Virus record (IMG/VR): IMGVR_UViG_3300031578_000340
Location: 1 to 23,427 of that record
From: a virus
Strand: one strand, 5' to 3'
Length of the DNA stretch: 23,427 bases
Shown: positions 1 through 6,363 of the stretch, one piece after another
Numbering within the stretch: position 1 is the stretch's first letter
How the letters are laid out: every line of letters starts with the position of its first letter
Position numbers and translations under genes: made by a program
Notes under the pieces: model-generated
Databases searched by the model: none
Told to the model about the DNA's origin: nothing
What the model saw: only the letters and a program-made list of their open reading frames with translations

Positions 1-101
1 ATTTAGTGACAGTTGCACATTATCATTACGATAGGCTATGGTATAATAAATTCTTTAAGAGAGTCCCCGCAGTCCTTATGTTCATTAACGTGTATATAGT
101 T

Positions 102-138
102 GAAGACTCCTGAGTACTATACTTCCTCAAGAGTCTTC
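102..138 (-). other. 13-bp stem hairpin downstream of the TS-like gene
   Basis: On the minus strand GAAGACTCTTGAG (138-126) pairs with CTCAGGAGTCTTC (114-102). This is a 13-bp stem with one T-G wobble and an 11-nt loop. It begins 43 nt past the stop of the thymidylate-synthase-like gene. No T-run follows, so it is not a standard intrinsic terminator; it could be a 3'-end stabilising hairpin or a weak terminator. The remaining bases 1-180 hold no ORF I can support. Confidence 0.5.
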
Positions 139-180
139 TGTTAATATGGAATTCTTAACAATATATATATTCGCATAACT

Positions 181-603
181 TTAATAACCTGTAGGATTCT
201 CTTCAGTTCTTTCGTGAAGGTTAGCAACATTAACATATATTGTAAACATATTCAATTCTAATCTCCTCATTACCTTTGTGCTAAAGTACTTAAGCATATC
301 TGTATCATAAGGTCTACCTAATTTCTGATCTTGGCTTCTAAAGTTTGCTGTAACAATAAGATTATTATTATCTATTTGGAATTGTATTGAGATAAGACAG
401 GCATTGTTAACATTATTGTTGCATACAATGAGTGCCTGCCTTGAGTACTCATCCTTTTTTAATTTTCTAATTACATCAGGTAATCTACTCATTACACGAT
501 AATAATAACAGGTCTCATCTACATATTCATTATACTTAGTAAAGTGAAACCAGTCTACTGTATCATAATGAATTGTGTATTGATAATTAAATATTCTTTC
601 CAT
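181..603 (-). CDS. Half-length thymidylate synthase / dCMP hydroxymethylase-like protein
   Basis: The 140-residue product matches the central and C-terminal core of the thymidylate synthase (TS) fold. Visible landmarks are R55 (phosphate-binding arginine region), C69 in an ACL-x3-QF context that aligns with the catalytic Cys of the PCH-x3-QF motif, the RSxD motif at 89-92, LGRPYD at 95-100 and H130 near the C-terminus. The His after the catalytic Cys is Leu here. The Asn of the LGLPFN motif is Asp (D100), a change known from dCMP hydroxymethylases of the T4 type. Classical TS is about 264 residues; the N-terminal third that binds substrate across the dimer is missing. The ATG at 603 follows an A-rich stretch with no SD. 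It lies about 107 nt downstream of the polymerase-like gene and may be cotranscribed with it. The fold assignment is fairly secure; enzymatic activity is doubtful. Confidence 0.7.
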   Translation of the reverse strand: MERIFNYQYTIHYDTVDWFHFTKYNEYVDETCYYYRVMSRLPDVIRKLKKDEYSRQALIVCNNNVNNACLISIQFQIDNNNLIVTANFRSQDQKLGRPYDTDMLKYFSTKVMRRLELNMFTIYVNVANLHERTEENPTGY

Positions 604-709
604 AACATTCTTTATTTTATAGGGATATTTGTAACTGTTTATAATGTATCTTTAAATGATTAAAAGATAAATACTTATGTCAAATAATACCACATATAGG
701 GGTAATAGA

Positions 710-1891
710 TCAATTAGATATAGTATAATTAATTAAATTAAATAAAGAAAACCTTTCGCTTAAACTCTTTTCGATATCCCTTCGAATTCCCTCGACGAAA
801 TACAAACTATCGTGAACAGACAAACATCCTTCATCTACATATTGATTACAAACATTTATAAATATATCTGACTCTAACTTTTGAAGTGTCAACCAGATTT
901 CTTCATTCCTTTTCTTTTCTTTTATTAATTCATAAACATCAGGAAAATAATCCTGCATTAATAATTGAGCACTATTAGTTCCTCTATTATCTTTATATAA
1001 ATAAGAGAAGAATAACTTCTTAACAAAGATCCTTGACTCTTCTTTAGAATGATATTCAAACCCTCCCCACTTTTCTATTAACCAATCATATAAATCTTGT
1101 TGAGTAACTAAATCATAAAAACGTTTTACTTCTCTATTATCAGGATTCTCTTTTAATAATATAGAAGATAATAGATAAGGTTGAGAAGATTTAAGATCAA
1201 TATGTAATAGAGACTCTCCTTTATATGTACAGAATTCTCTTAATTCTTTCTTCATTATATTAAATGATGTAAAGATTCTTCCTGTTCTTATATCACTTTT
1301 AACTATGATCCTATCTTTATTATAGATAGTTGATATCTCTCTTACAGTTCTAAGAAACCTTTCACCTGTGTATTGTCTTGCAAATTGTTCTGCTTTAACT
1401 AAATCAATATCTAAATCAGATATAGTATTATAATGTTGTAATAGAATAGGATCAGAAGGGAGAGTATAATTCTTATTAATAATATTATAAGTCTTTTCTG
1501 ATATTTCACAGAATTGAAATTCTATTTCTTTATCTATAAGTTTAGAGATAAACTCTTGAGTATACCCATATGATTTACAATAGTTGTTTCCTTGATAATT
1601 AGAATAAGATGTAGAGGTTATTATACTTTTAGACTCACATATTTTAACTAATTCAACAAATTTCCATTTTTGTTTTCCATTAGGTCCATAAGTACCAAAC
1701 CATTTTCTTATATCACGAGGAAGTTCAATTAAATTATTTTCAGAGGAATGTTTTTCTAATAGATAAAATAGATGTAAGAAATCCTCTCTTTTTAAAGAAT
1801 CAGAATAATAATCCTTTAATAATTCATCTATTAAAGTGATAAAACTTTGTGTAAAGTATAAACCATATTTCATATAGGTATTTTTTTTCAT
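710..1891 (-). CDS. Minimal family-A DNA polymerase-like palm protein
   Basis: The protein is 393 residues long. Its C-terminal half carries three motifs in the order and spacing of family A polymerases. IDLKSSQPYLL (D232, SQP 236-238) resembles motif A (DYSQIELR). RIFVKKLFFSYLY (R287, K291, Y297) resembles motif B (RxxxKxxxFGxxYG). LSVHDSLYF (H360, D361) resembles motif C (VHDE). TGRIFTSF at 203-210 precedes motif A as the TGR segment does in T7-type enzymes, and E340 in QKLESDI is a likely further conserved position. No 3'-5' exonuclease domain is visible; the N-terminal 200 residues are unassigned. The expected role is template-directed nucleotide addition in phage or plasmid-like replication, which is inference from motifs. 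The ATG at 1891 sits 16 nt after the stop of a leader peptide; M7 is an alternative start. Expression is probably controlled by the structured leader. Confidence 0.6.
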   Translation of the reverse strand: MKKNTYMKYGLYFTQSFITLIDELLKDYYSDSLKREDFLHLFYLLEKHSSENNLIELPRDIRKWFGTYGPNGKQKWKFVELVKICESKSIITSTSYSNYQGNNYCKSYGYTQEFISKLIDKEIEFQFCEISEKTYNIINKNYTLPSDPILLQHYNTISDLDIDLVKAEQFARQYTGERFLRTVREISTIYNKDRIIVKSDIRTGRIFTSFNIMKKELREFCTYKGESLLHIDLKSSQPYLLSSILLKENPDNREVKRFYDLVTQQDLYDWLIEKWGGFEYHSKEESRIFVKKLFFSYLYKDNRGTNSAQLLMQDYFPDVYELIKEKKRNEEIWLTLQKLESDIFINVCNQYVDEGCLSVHDSLYFVEGIRRDIEKSLSERFSLFNLINYTISN

Positions 1892-2081
1892 TAGTGAAAC
1901 AGTTATTTTAAAGTCTTCTACTCCAGTATTTCAATTGCTGTTTCACGACCAATCTCCATACTGAAGCTTTAGACTTATTCCTTTTAATCATAAACCCTCC
2001 TTTAGTCTCTTCCGTGCAAAAAGATTCTAAAGGAGGGGGTTTTCTGAAACAATTAACAAACTATCTTTATATCGCACGGAA
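1892..2081 (-). promoter_or_regulatory. Structured mRNA leader with SD-sequestering stem and two crossing (pseudoknot) pairings
   Basis: All pairings are read on the minus strand. Stem S1: CCCTCCTTTAG (2037-2027) with CTAAAGGAGGG (2005-1995), 11 bp perfect, burying the SD of the leader peptide. TTCCGTGC (2081-2074) is complementary to GCACGGAA (2017-2010) in the S1 loop, giving an H-type pseudoknot. Stem S2: AAGTCT (1976-1971) with AGACTT (1916-1911). Stem S3: CTTCAGTAT (1966-1958) with ATACTGGAG (1929-1921), 9 bp with one G-U. Stem S4: GTGAAACAG (1946-1938) with CTGTTTCAC (1902-1894), 9 bp perfect. S4 crosses S2 and S3 and covers bases 3 to 11 upstream of the polymerase ATG. The layout fits translational attenuation; function is inferred. 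Confidence 0.6.
1908..1991 (-). CDS. 27-residue basic leader peptide upstream of the polymerase-like gene
   Basis: The ATG at 1991-1989 is preceded by AAAGGAGG with a 4-nt spacer. This is the only strong SD I noticed in a window where starts otherwise lack one. The peptide begins MIKRNKSKASVW and ends KYWSRRL, with nine Lys/Arg residues and two Trp. It stops at 1908-1910, 16 nt before the polymerase-like ATG. Its codons for V-K-Q (GTG AAA CAG) form one arm of a 9-bp pairing with the region just before the polymerase start. Ribosomes translating this peptide would therefore open that block. Peptide coding is supported by SD plus ATG plus position, not by homology. Confidence 0.5.
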   Translation of the reverse strand: MIKRNKSKASVWRLVVKQQLKYWSRRL

Positions 2082-2142
2082 TATATTTTCTTTTTATATA
2101 TATCTCTGTCTTTCAAGAAAAAAAGTGCAGTTAATGTAAGAG

Positions 2143-2313
2143 TTAATCATATCTTGTATGAATTTTAGTAGGTATATTCATTTTAATTTTATCATCATAA
2201 AAATTACCTTTTATAATTACTTCAAGAGTTTTACTTGTATTATTAAATGTAGATAAGATTGCTTTTCTTCTTTCTTCATCTCTTTTATTATAATTATATC
2301 CTATATTATTCAT
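2143..2313 (-). CDS. Small hypothetical protein, 56 residues
   Basis: The ORF starts with an ATG one base after the TAA of the lipoprotein gene (TAA-A-ATG), which suggests translational coupling. The product starts MNNIGYNYNKRDEERRKAIL and ends KIHTRYD. It is hydrophilic, has no membrane segment and matches no family I recognise. It is the last gene of the accessory string before the structured leader of the polymerase-like gene. Support is the coupling and the absence of another use for this stretch. Confidence 0.45.
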   Translation of the reverse strand: MNNIGYNYNKRDEERRKAILSTFNNTSKTLEVIIKGNFYDDKIKMNIPTKIHTRYD

Positions 2314-2314
2314 T

Positions 2315-2530
2315 TTATTTAATATTATTTATTTTTTCAGTACATATAACTTTATGTTCTTTTTCATATTTTCTTATTTCTGAAGGTGTAGCATTACATA
2401 TTTCTAATTTATAGATAACTAATTCATCTAATGTATATCTACAATCCCAACAAAATTTAGGTTCAGGATCTTCTTTAACACAACCTAACAATAGTAGTGT
2501 AATTCCAATTAACAATAATAATTTTTTCAT
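2315..2530 (-). CDS. Small lipoprotein
   Basis: The 71-residue precursor opens with MKKLLLLIGITLLLLGC: two lysines, a hydrophobic core and a lipobox (LLGC) with the lipidated Cys at 17. The predicted mature part is about 54 residues, acidic at first (KEDPEP), with a CWDC pair near residues 27-30 and further Cys at about 45 and 63. Signal peptidase II processing and membrane anchoring follow from the motif. A lysis (spanin-type) role is possible for a phage lipoprotein, but nothing in the sequence demonstrates it. The start carries the shared AACTAAAA...ACTATG leader, which overlaps the TAA of the HNH gene. Confidence 0.7.
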   Translation of the reverse strand: MKKLLLLIGITLLLLGCVKEDPEPKFCWDCRYTLDELVIYKLEICNATPSEIRKYEKEHKVICTEKINNIK

Positions 2531-2548
2531 AGTGTTATATTTTTTTAG

Positions 2549-2896
2549 TTAAAAATTCCATTTTCTATTAACAGGATGAAATGTATGTTGTTTTACATAT
2601 TCACCTCTAAGATGTTGATCATATGTCTTTTTTCCGTGGTGTTTTTTACAAAGAGGTTGAAGATTTGTGAAATCTATACACCTTTCAGGAGCATCTACTA
2701 AATCAATTATATGATCAACATCAACTGCTACTGTATAAATATCTTCTTTTAGGCATTCAACACAATAAGGTTGATGAAATAAAACAATTCTTCTAATAGA
2801 ATACCATTCTGGTGTATTGTAAAATCTTTTTCTTCCATATTGAGATTTAAGATTGATATATTTAATTCCTTTTTTATAATCCTTTTTAATTGGCAT
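2549..2896 (-). CDS. HNH endonuclease
   Basis: The domain is a compact zinc-bound HNH nuclease. Using the ATG at 2896, C45-x2-C48 and C83-x2-H86 form the likely zinc site. D61-H62-I is the first catalytic part, N79 in TNLQPLC the second, and the tail KKHHGKKT contributes the final His. Such enzymes nick or cut DNA and in HK97-type phages often assist terminase; here the gene lies away from terminase among accessory genes. An in-frame ATG at 2944 would add 16 residues (MKLPIKIY...), but that stretch overlaps the better-supported 48-residue membrane ORF, so I prefer 2896, which overlaps the preceding stop by 11 nt. Confidence 0.85.
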   Translation of the reverse strand: MPIKKDYKKGIKYINLKSQYGRKRFYNTPEWYSIRRIVLFHQPYCVECLKEDIYTVAVDVDHIIDLVDAPERCIDFTNLQPLCKKHHGKKTYDQHLRGEYVKQHTFHPVNRKWNF

Positions 2897-3032
2897 TTTT
2901 ATATACGTTATATTTTTTACATAAATCTTTATAGGCAGTTTCACATTCGTATAATCTTTTTCTATAATAAATTGCTTCGCCTATACAATACAAACCTACT
3001 ATTGCTATAATAATAATTGCTAATGTTTCCAT
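2886..3032 (-). CDS. Single-span membrane mini-protein, 48 residues
   Basis: The product begins METLAIIIIAIVGLYCIGEA, a transmembrane helix at about residues 3-19, followed by a charged tail (YRKRL, KKY). The start has the shared leader and is almost identical for 35 bp to the start region of the next upstream gene (3060-3266). The last codons overlap the HNH gene. This looks like a tandem duplicate pair of membrane-anchored small proteins. No function is recognised. Confidence 0.6.
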   Translation of the reverse strand: METLAIIIIAIVGLYCIGEAIYYRKRLYECETAYKDLCKKYNVYKNAN

Positions 3033-3053
3033 AGTTTTTATTTATTTTAGTTT
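3019..3053. repeat. 35-bp direct repeat, copy 1 of 2 (start region of the 48-residue ORF)
   Basis: This copy covers the first codons and leader of the 48-residue membrane ORF. It differs from the copy at 3253-3287 at one base (gctaatG versus gctaatA). The identity of untranslated leader plus first codons points to recent duplication. Confidence 0.7.
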
Positions 3054-3059
3054 ACATCT

Positions 3060-3266
3060 TTAAATTTTTTGTTTCCTCTCTAAATCTTCTTTAAATTGCT
3101 TACAATCTAATAGGAGTTTTTCATTTAAATACTTGATCCTTTCGGTACTTTTTTTAATTCCTTCAATTCTTTCATCCATATCTCTCTTACTACCAATCAT
3201 TAATGGTATATAAGATATAAGACATACTACTATTATTGCTGTTATTAATGTTGCTAATATTTCCAT
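3060..3266 (-). CDS. Single-span membrane mini-protein, 68 residues
   Basis: The N-terminus (MEILATLITAIIVVCLISYI) is a transmembrane helix at about 3-24. It is followed by GSKRDMDER and a charged, probably helical C-terminal segment to residue 68 that could form a coiled coil. It parallels the 48-residue neighbour in N-terminus, leader and topology. Its leader overlaps the TAA of the ankyrin gene. It is too short to classify. A phage membrane-interference role (for example superinfection exclusion) is only a suggestion. Confidence 0.7.
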   Translation of the reverse strand: MEILATLITAIIVVCLISYIPLMIGSKRDMDERIEGIKKSTERIKYLNEKLLLDCKQFKEDLERKQKI

Positions 3267-3287
3267 AGTTTTTATTTATTTTAGTTT
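3253..3287. repeat. 35-bp direct repeat, copy 2 of 2 (start region of the 68-residue gene)
   Basis: It matches 3019-3053 with one mismatch and spans the leader and first codons of the 68-residue membrane gene, reaching the stop of the ankyrin gene. Confidence 0.7.
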
Positions 3288-3658
3288 TACTTTTTAGCTA
3301 TCCAATCTTCAAGAACTTTAACTACTTTAGTACGTCCATATATAGTTGCATATCGTAAAGCCCATTTATCTTTTGCTTGTACATCTGCTCCAGCATCTAA
3401 TAAAAGTTTAACTACTTTAGTATGTCCTCCTATACTTGCTACTAATAAAGCAGCATCACCTTCTGCGTGCACATCTGCTCCAGCTTCAAGTAAAATTTTA
3501 ATTATTTCAGTATATCCAGTATTACTTGCCTCTCGTAAAGGAGCATCATTATCTGCGTGCACATCTGCTCCTGTCTCAAGTAGGGTTTTAACCTGTTCAA
3601 TATATCCATAATGACAGGCTGCTAATAATAACATTTTTGATAATTTTGTTGTTTTCAT
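3287..3658 (-). CDS. Ankyrin-repeat protein with a 30-residue period
   Basis: Of 123 residues nearly all are ankyrin repeats. GADV-type turns begin at residues 31, 61 and 91, and each is followed by ALR/LLVAS then GxTxxxKxLL. The period is 30 rather than the usual 33, because the GxTPLH turn is shortened to APLR, ALL or ALR. This is the form familiar from Mimivirus ankyrin proteins. There is no signal peptide or catalytic domain, so a protein-binding role, perhaps against a host factor, is inferred. At DNA level the three repeats are clearly related, including a recurring ACATCTGCTCC on the plus strand. The start has the shared leader, whose AACTAAAA overlaps the TAA of the nuclease-like gene. 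Confidence 0.85.
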   Translation of the reverse strand: MKTTKLSKMLLLAACHYGYIEQVKTLLETGADVHADNDAPLREASNTGYTEIIKILLEAGADVHAEGDAALLVASIGGHTKVVKLLLDAGADVQAKDKWALRYATIYGRTKVVKVLEDWIAKK

Positions 3659-3672
3659 AGTTTTATATTTTT

Positions 3673-4176
3673 TTAGTTTATTGATATTAAACCTCTTAAA
3701 TCTAAAGAAGGATCATATTGTAACATAATAACTTCTTTAAGAATTTTATCATCTGTTGATAAATAGGTAACTTTATTCATATATTTTTGTATAACTTTTG
3801 GTTTGTTAATTTTCCAATCTTTAATTCTGGGTGATAAATCAAATACGATAAAGTCTTTTATACCCTCAACTTTGTTAGGAAAAAAGTTAATGTAATATAT
3901 TTTATCACTTTTAATCTTTTTTGATTTATTGATTAGTGATACAAGCTTTGAGACTTCGAGTATATAATCATTATAATCATCTATCTTTATATTCCTTACT
4001 TTTATTTCTCCAAGAATAGTTTTATCATTTTGTAATGTAATTAAGGTATCATAACAAACTTTTCCTTCTGTCCAAACCACAGTTTTAATTGTGGGTATTA
4101 AATCAAATAATTTTGTGCCAAGGAATTTTTCAGTTTTTTCATACTGATTTAAGTTTGCGTTCATCTGACGATACAT
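3673..4176 (-). CDS. PD-(D/E)XK nuclease-like protein
   Basis: The central part reads as a PD-(D/E)XK core. D43 lies in CYDTLITL, followed after a short hairpin by GEIKVR (E57, K59), then a helix with Y-x2-E-x2-K (Y71, E74, K77). A YYINFFP strand follows at about 94-100. This order is typical of small restriction-like nucleases found in phages. The substrate is unknown; nucleic acid cleavage is inferred from the fold. The ATG at 4176 overlaps the end of the upstream 109-residue gene by 38 nt; M5 (4164) is an alternative. A 7-bp inverted repeat (TGACGAT 4166-4172, ATCGTCA 4185-4191) spans the start. Confidence 0.55.
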   Translation of the reverse strand: MYRQMNANLNQYEKTEKFLGTKLFDLIPTIKTVVWTEGKVCYDTLITLQNDKTILGEIKVRNIKIDDYNDYILEVSKLVSLINKSKKIKSDKIYYINFFPNKVEGIKDFIVFDLSPRIKDWKINKPKVIQKYMNKVTYLSTDDKILKEVIMLQYDPSLDLRGLISIN

Positions 4177-4468
4177 TATTTTTCATCGTCAAATCATTTG
4201 ATTTGTTTATTTTATTTGAATATAAAGGATTTATATATTCTCCTCTATATAATACATCTAAATCAACTTGAGGTCTTTTGTTAATTATAGGTTTGTGAGG
4301 TGATGATTCAAAATAAATTGTTATATTTCCATCAAGATCACAATCAAGTTCAACATTATCATCTGTGACTTGTCTCATTTTGTTAATAAAATCTTGAAAC
4401 ACATCAAGAATACTACCATCAAGATTAAGAGGTACATTCACTGGCATTCGTCTTTTAAATTTTTTCAT
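4139..4468 (-). CDS. Hypothetical protein, 109 residues
   Basis: I do not recognise a family. The N-terminus is very basic (MKKFKRRMPV), followed by an amphipathic helix (about 18-34) and an acidic strand-rich section (ELDCDLDGNITIYF, 40-53). The C-terminus is polar and partly shared in sequence space with the start of the nuclease-like gene in another frame. Overlap of 38 nt with that gene suggests coupled expression. It is the first gene after the integrase terminator. No promoter of the TAnnTTTG type is visible in 4469-4612. Confidence 0.6.
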   Translation of the reverse strand: MKKFKRRMPVNVPLNLDGSILDVFQDFINKMRQVTDDNVELDCDLDGNITIYFESSPHKPIINKRPQVDLDVLYRGEYINPLYSNKINKSNDLTMKNNVSSDERKLKSV

Positions 4469-4537
4469 ATCTTTAACTTTTTTTTAATATATATTAAAGA
4501 CAAAAAAGATGAAAAGAGCCGATTTTGTAGAAATGAA

Positions 4538-4562
4538 AAAAGACCCTATTTATGAGTCTTTT
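4538..4562 (-). terminator. Intrinsic terminator after the serine recombinase gene
   Basis: On the minus strand AAAAGAC (4562-4556) and GTCTTTT (4544-4538) form a 7-bp stem with an 11-nt loop, running into T residues and then CATTTC. It lies 51 nt past the recombinase stop. The stem is AT-rich, so strength is moderate; the plus-strand reading also ends in T residues. Confidence 0.6.
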
Positions 4563-4612
4563 AATATGAGATATAAGAATATATTACTGATGGTATAAAA
4601 AATGAACCTGTG

Positions 4613-6283
4613 TCATCTGGTGATCTTCTGAATGACATTATTATCAAATGATAATGTACTCTTTTCTTTACTATATTTCATTACATCAAACCAACCAAAA
4701 TAAAATTCAGTATAATATCGTTTTGTCCAAGAAGTTAAAAGTACTTTAATAGGTAAAGGATTGTTAAAAGCAAATAACTCAATATATACAACCTTATCTT
4801 TATTAAAAGCATTTGTATTTCTAACATAACCTTCCCATTTTTTAGTATATTTCTTTAAGTCCTCAATGTCATAATTATCTACATTATAAATGAGTATTTT
4901 GTCAACATACTTTTGAGTATATTCATATTGTGTATCATAATTTGTTTCTTCTTTACCTGCTTTTAATATATCTATAACATTTACATCTTTATATTTCTTA
5001 ATAAAATCTTGTATTTGTTTTATACTATTTTCATTACTTATTAACTCATTTCTTAAAGTAGTTTGTTCTTTATTAAATTCAACCTCTGAAATATATCCAT
5101 TTTTATACATATTATTAACTCTCTTTTTCTTAGCATTAATAATACCTACTTCACCTAAAAAATATTCAAGTTGTTTATTTTTCTCTTCAATATTGATTAA
5201 TTTTTTTTGTTCATCCTTAAAATAACTTTGAGTTTCTACACTTAGACTTTGGTTAAATAGACTTTTATATAAAATATCATCAAGAAATTTACTATCAAAT
5301 TGTCCTCCATCACATTTAACATTCATTGATTTACTATTACAAAAATAAAATGATGGTTGCCCAGGATAACGAGTTTCAGTTCTTGTTTGATATAAATAAC
5401 CACAATTCCCACATAGTATTTTTGTTTTAAAAAGATAATGATATTTTGTTCTTGCTCTATAGCCTATTCGATTTTTTAAAATATCTTGTGCTTTATTCCA
5501 TCTTTCATTGTCAATAATTTGAGGAACTTTTACAATTTCACCTTTGTAATTCCTTTCACCTTTGTAGATAGTATTTCTTAAAATTATATTAATCGAATTA
5601 TTTTTCCAGAGTATTTTAAAGGAATCTCCATTAGCCATCTCTCTCCTTTTTCCAAACGTTGTATGTCTTGTAGGAATACCTTTACTATTAAGATTTATAG
5701 CAATTCTTCTTATTGGAACACCATTAACATAATTATCAAAAATTTCATTAATTATCTTAGATTCCTTTTCATTAATTTGTAAATATCCATCCTTATCAGC
5801 ACTAAAACCATAAGGTAAAAAACAATATCCTGCTCTTTTACCTTTCATTACTGATGAATACCTTCCTCTTGCCATTCTTCCTAATGTTGTATCTCTTTCC
5901 AGTTCAGCAATTGATGATAACAAACTTATAAGAAGTTTATTTGAAGCATCATCAGATAAGGTGTTTAGATTCTCTTTCTTAAAATAAATGTTAATATTCT
6001 TTTTAGAAAAGAAATTTATTTCATTAAGAGTTTGTGAAGTGGATCTCCCAAGTCTTGATAATTCCCAGATTAGAATTTGATTTATGTCATTTTTAATAAC
6101 ATATTCTTTCATTTTATCATACTCTACTCTATCGGCATTGGGATCGTAACCAGAAATGCTCTCACCATAGATTGCCTTAACATCAAAATCATTTGCTTTA
6201 GCATATCTAAGTAAATCTTCTTTTTGGGTTTCAAAATTTTGTTGAACTGTTGAAACTCTACTGTAAATGACACACTTTTTCAT
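4613..6283 (-). CDS. Large serine recombinase, probable phage integrase
   Basis: With the ATG at 6283 the protein is 556 residues. The N-terminal resolvase domain has YSRVST (R9, catalytic S11) and ELSRLGRS (R77, R80), all expected active-site residues. A recombinase domain follows, then a zinc ribbon (CGNCGY, with a later FYFCNS and VKCDGG) and a lysine/glutamate-rich coiled coil. This is the architecture of large serine integrases that join attP to attB without needing long homology. An upstream in-frame ATG at 6346 would add 21 Phe/Tyr/Ile-rich residues before the resolvase fold; I reject it because family members start at the KKCVIYSRVS strand. The gene sits between two terminators, so it is likely its own transcription unit. 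Confidence 0.93.
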   Translation of the reverse strand: MKKCVIYSRVSTVQQNFETQKEDLLRYAKANDFDVKAIYGESISGYDPNADRVEYDKMKEYVIKNDINQILIWELSRLGRSTSQTLNEINFFSKKNINIYFKKENLNTLSDDASNKLLISLLSSIAELERDTTLGRMARGRYSSVMKGKRAGYCFLPYGFSADKDGYLQINEKESKIINEIFDNYVNGVPIRRIAINLNSKGIPTRHTTFGKRREMANGDSFKILWKNNSINIILRNTIYKGERNYKGEIVKVPQIIDNERWNKAQDILKNRIGYRARTKYHYLFKTKILCGNCGYLYQTRTETRYPGQPSFYFCNSKSMNVKCDGGQFDSKFLDDILYKSLFNQSLSVETQSYFKDEQKKLINIEEKNKQLEYFLGEVGIINAKKKRVNNMYKNGYISEVEFNKEQTTLRNELISNENSIKQIQDFIKKYKDVNVIDILKAGKEETNYDTQYEYTQKYVDKILIYNVDNYDIEDLKKYTKKWEGYVRNTNAFNKDKVVYIELFAFNNPLPIKVLLTSWTKRYYTEFYFGWFDVMKYSKEKSTLSFDNNVIQKITR

Positions 6284-6343
6284 ATTTTTATATTTTGAAG
6301 TTATGTAAATATAAAAATAAAAATTTACAGTATAATCAAATAT

Positions 6344-6363
6344 CAATTGATTTTATTCAATTG
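6344..6363. promoter_or_regulatory. Palindrome upstream of the recombinase gene
   Basis: CAATTGA (6344-6350) and TCAATTG (6357-6363) are perfect 7-bp arms around TTTTAT. The site lies 61 bp upstream of the recombinase start in a non-coding gap. It could be an operator or part of attP, because phage attachment sites for serine integrases normally adjoin the integrase gene. The sequence alone cannot decide. Confidence 0.35.

Noticed and set aside
1-180. tRNA or partial gene at the left edge
   Set aside because: No cloverleaf can be drawn and every minus-strand frame is stopped within about 20 codons.
1892-2081. Simple bidirectional terminator at 1992-2042
   Set aside because: The 11-bp stem could serve as one on the plus strand, but no plus-strand gene ends there, and on the minus strand its 3' arm is an SD followed by an ATG.
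3300-3600. Possible CRISPR-like array (recurring ACATCTGCTCC)
   Set aside because: Copies are 90 bp apart and in phase with the ankyrin codons, so they are coding repeats.
4089-4271. Plus-strand ORF of 60 codons
   Set aside because: It overlaps the nuclease-like and 109-residue genes on the opposite strand, has biased Phe/Leu/Ile composition and no family features.
4370-4555. Plus-strand ORF of 61 codons
   Set aside because: Shadow of the 109-residue gene that runs into the terminator hairpin; composition is Lys/Phe/Ile noise from AT-rich DNA.
6284-6346. 21-residue N-terminal extension of the serine recombinase
   Set aside because: Serine recombinases begin at the strand before YSRVST; the extension is Phe/Tyr/Ile-rich and overlaps the palindrome area.
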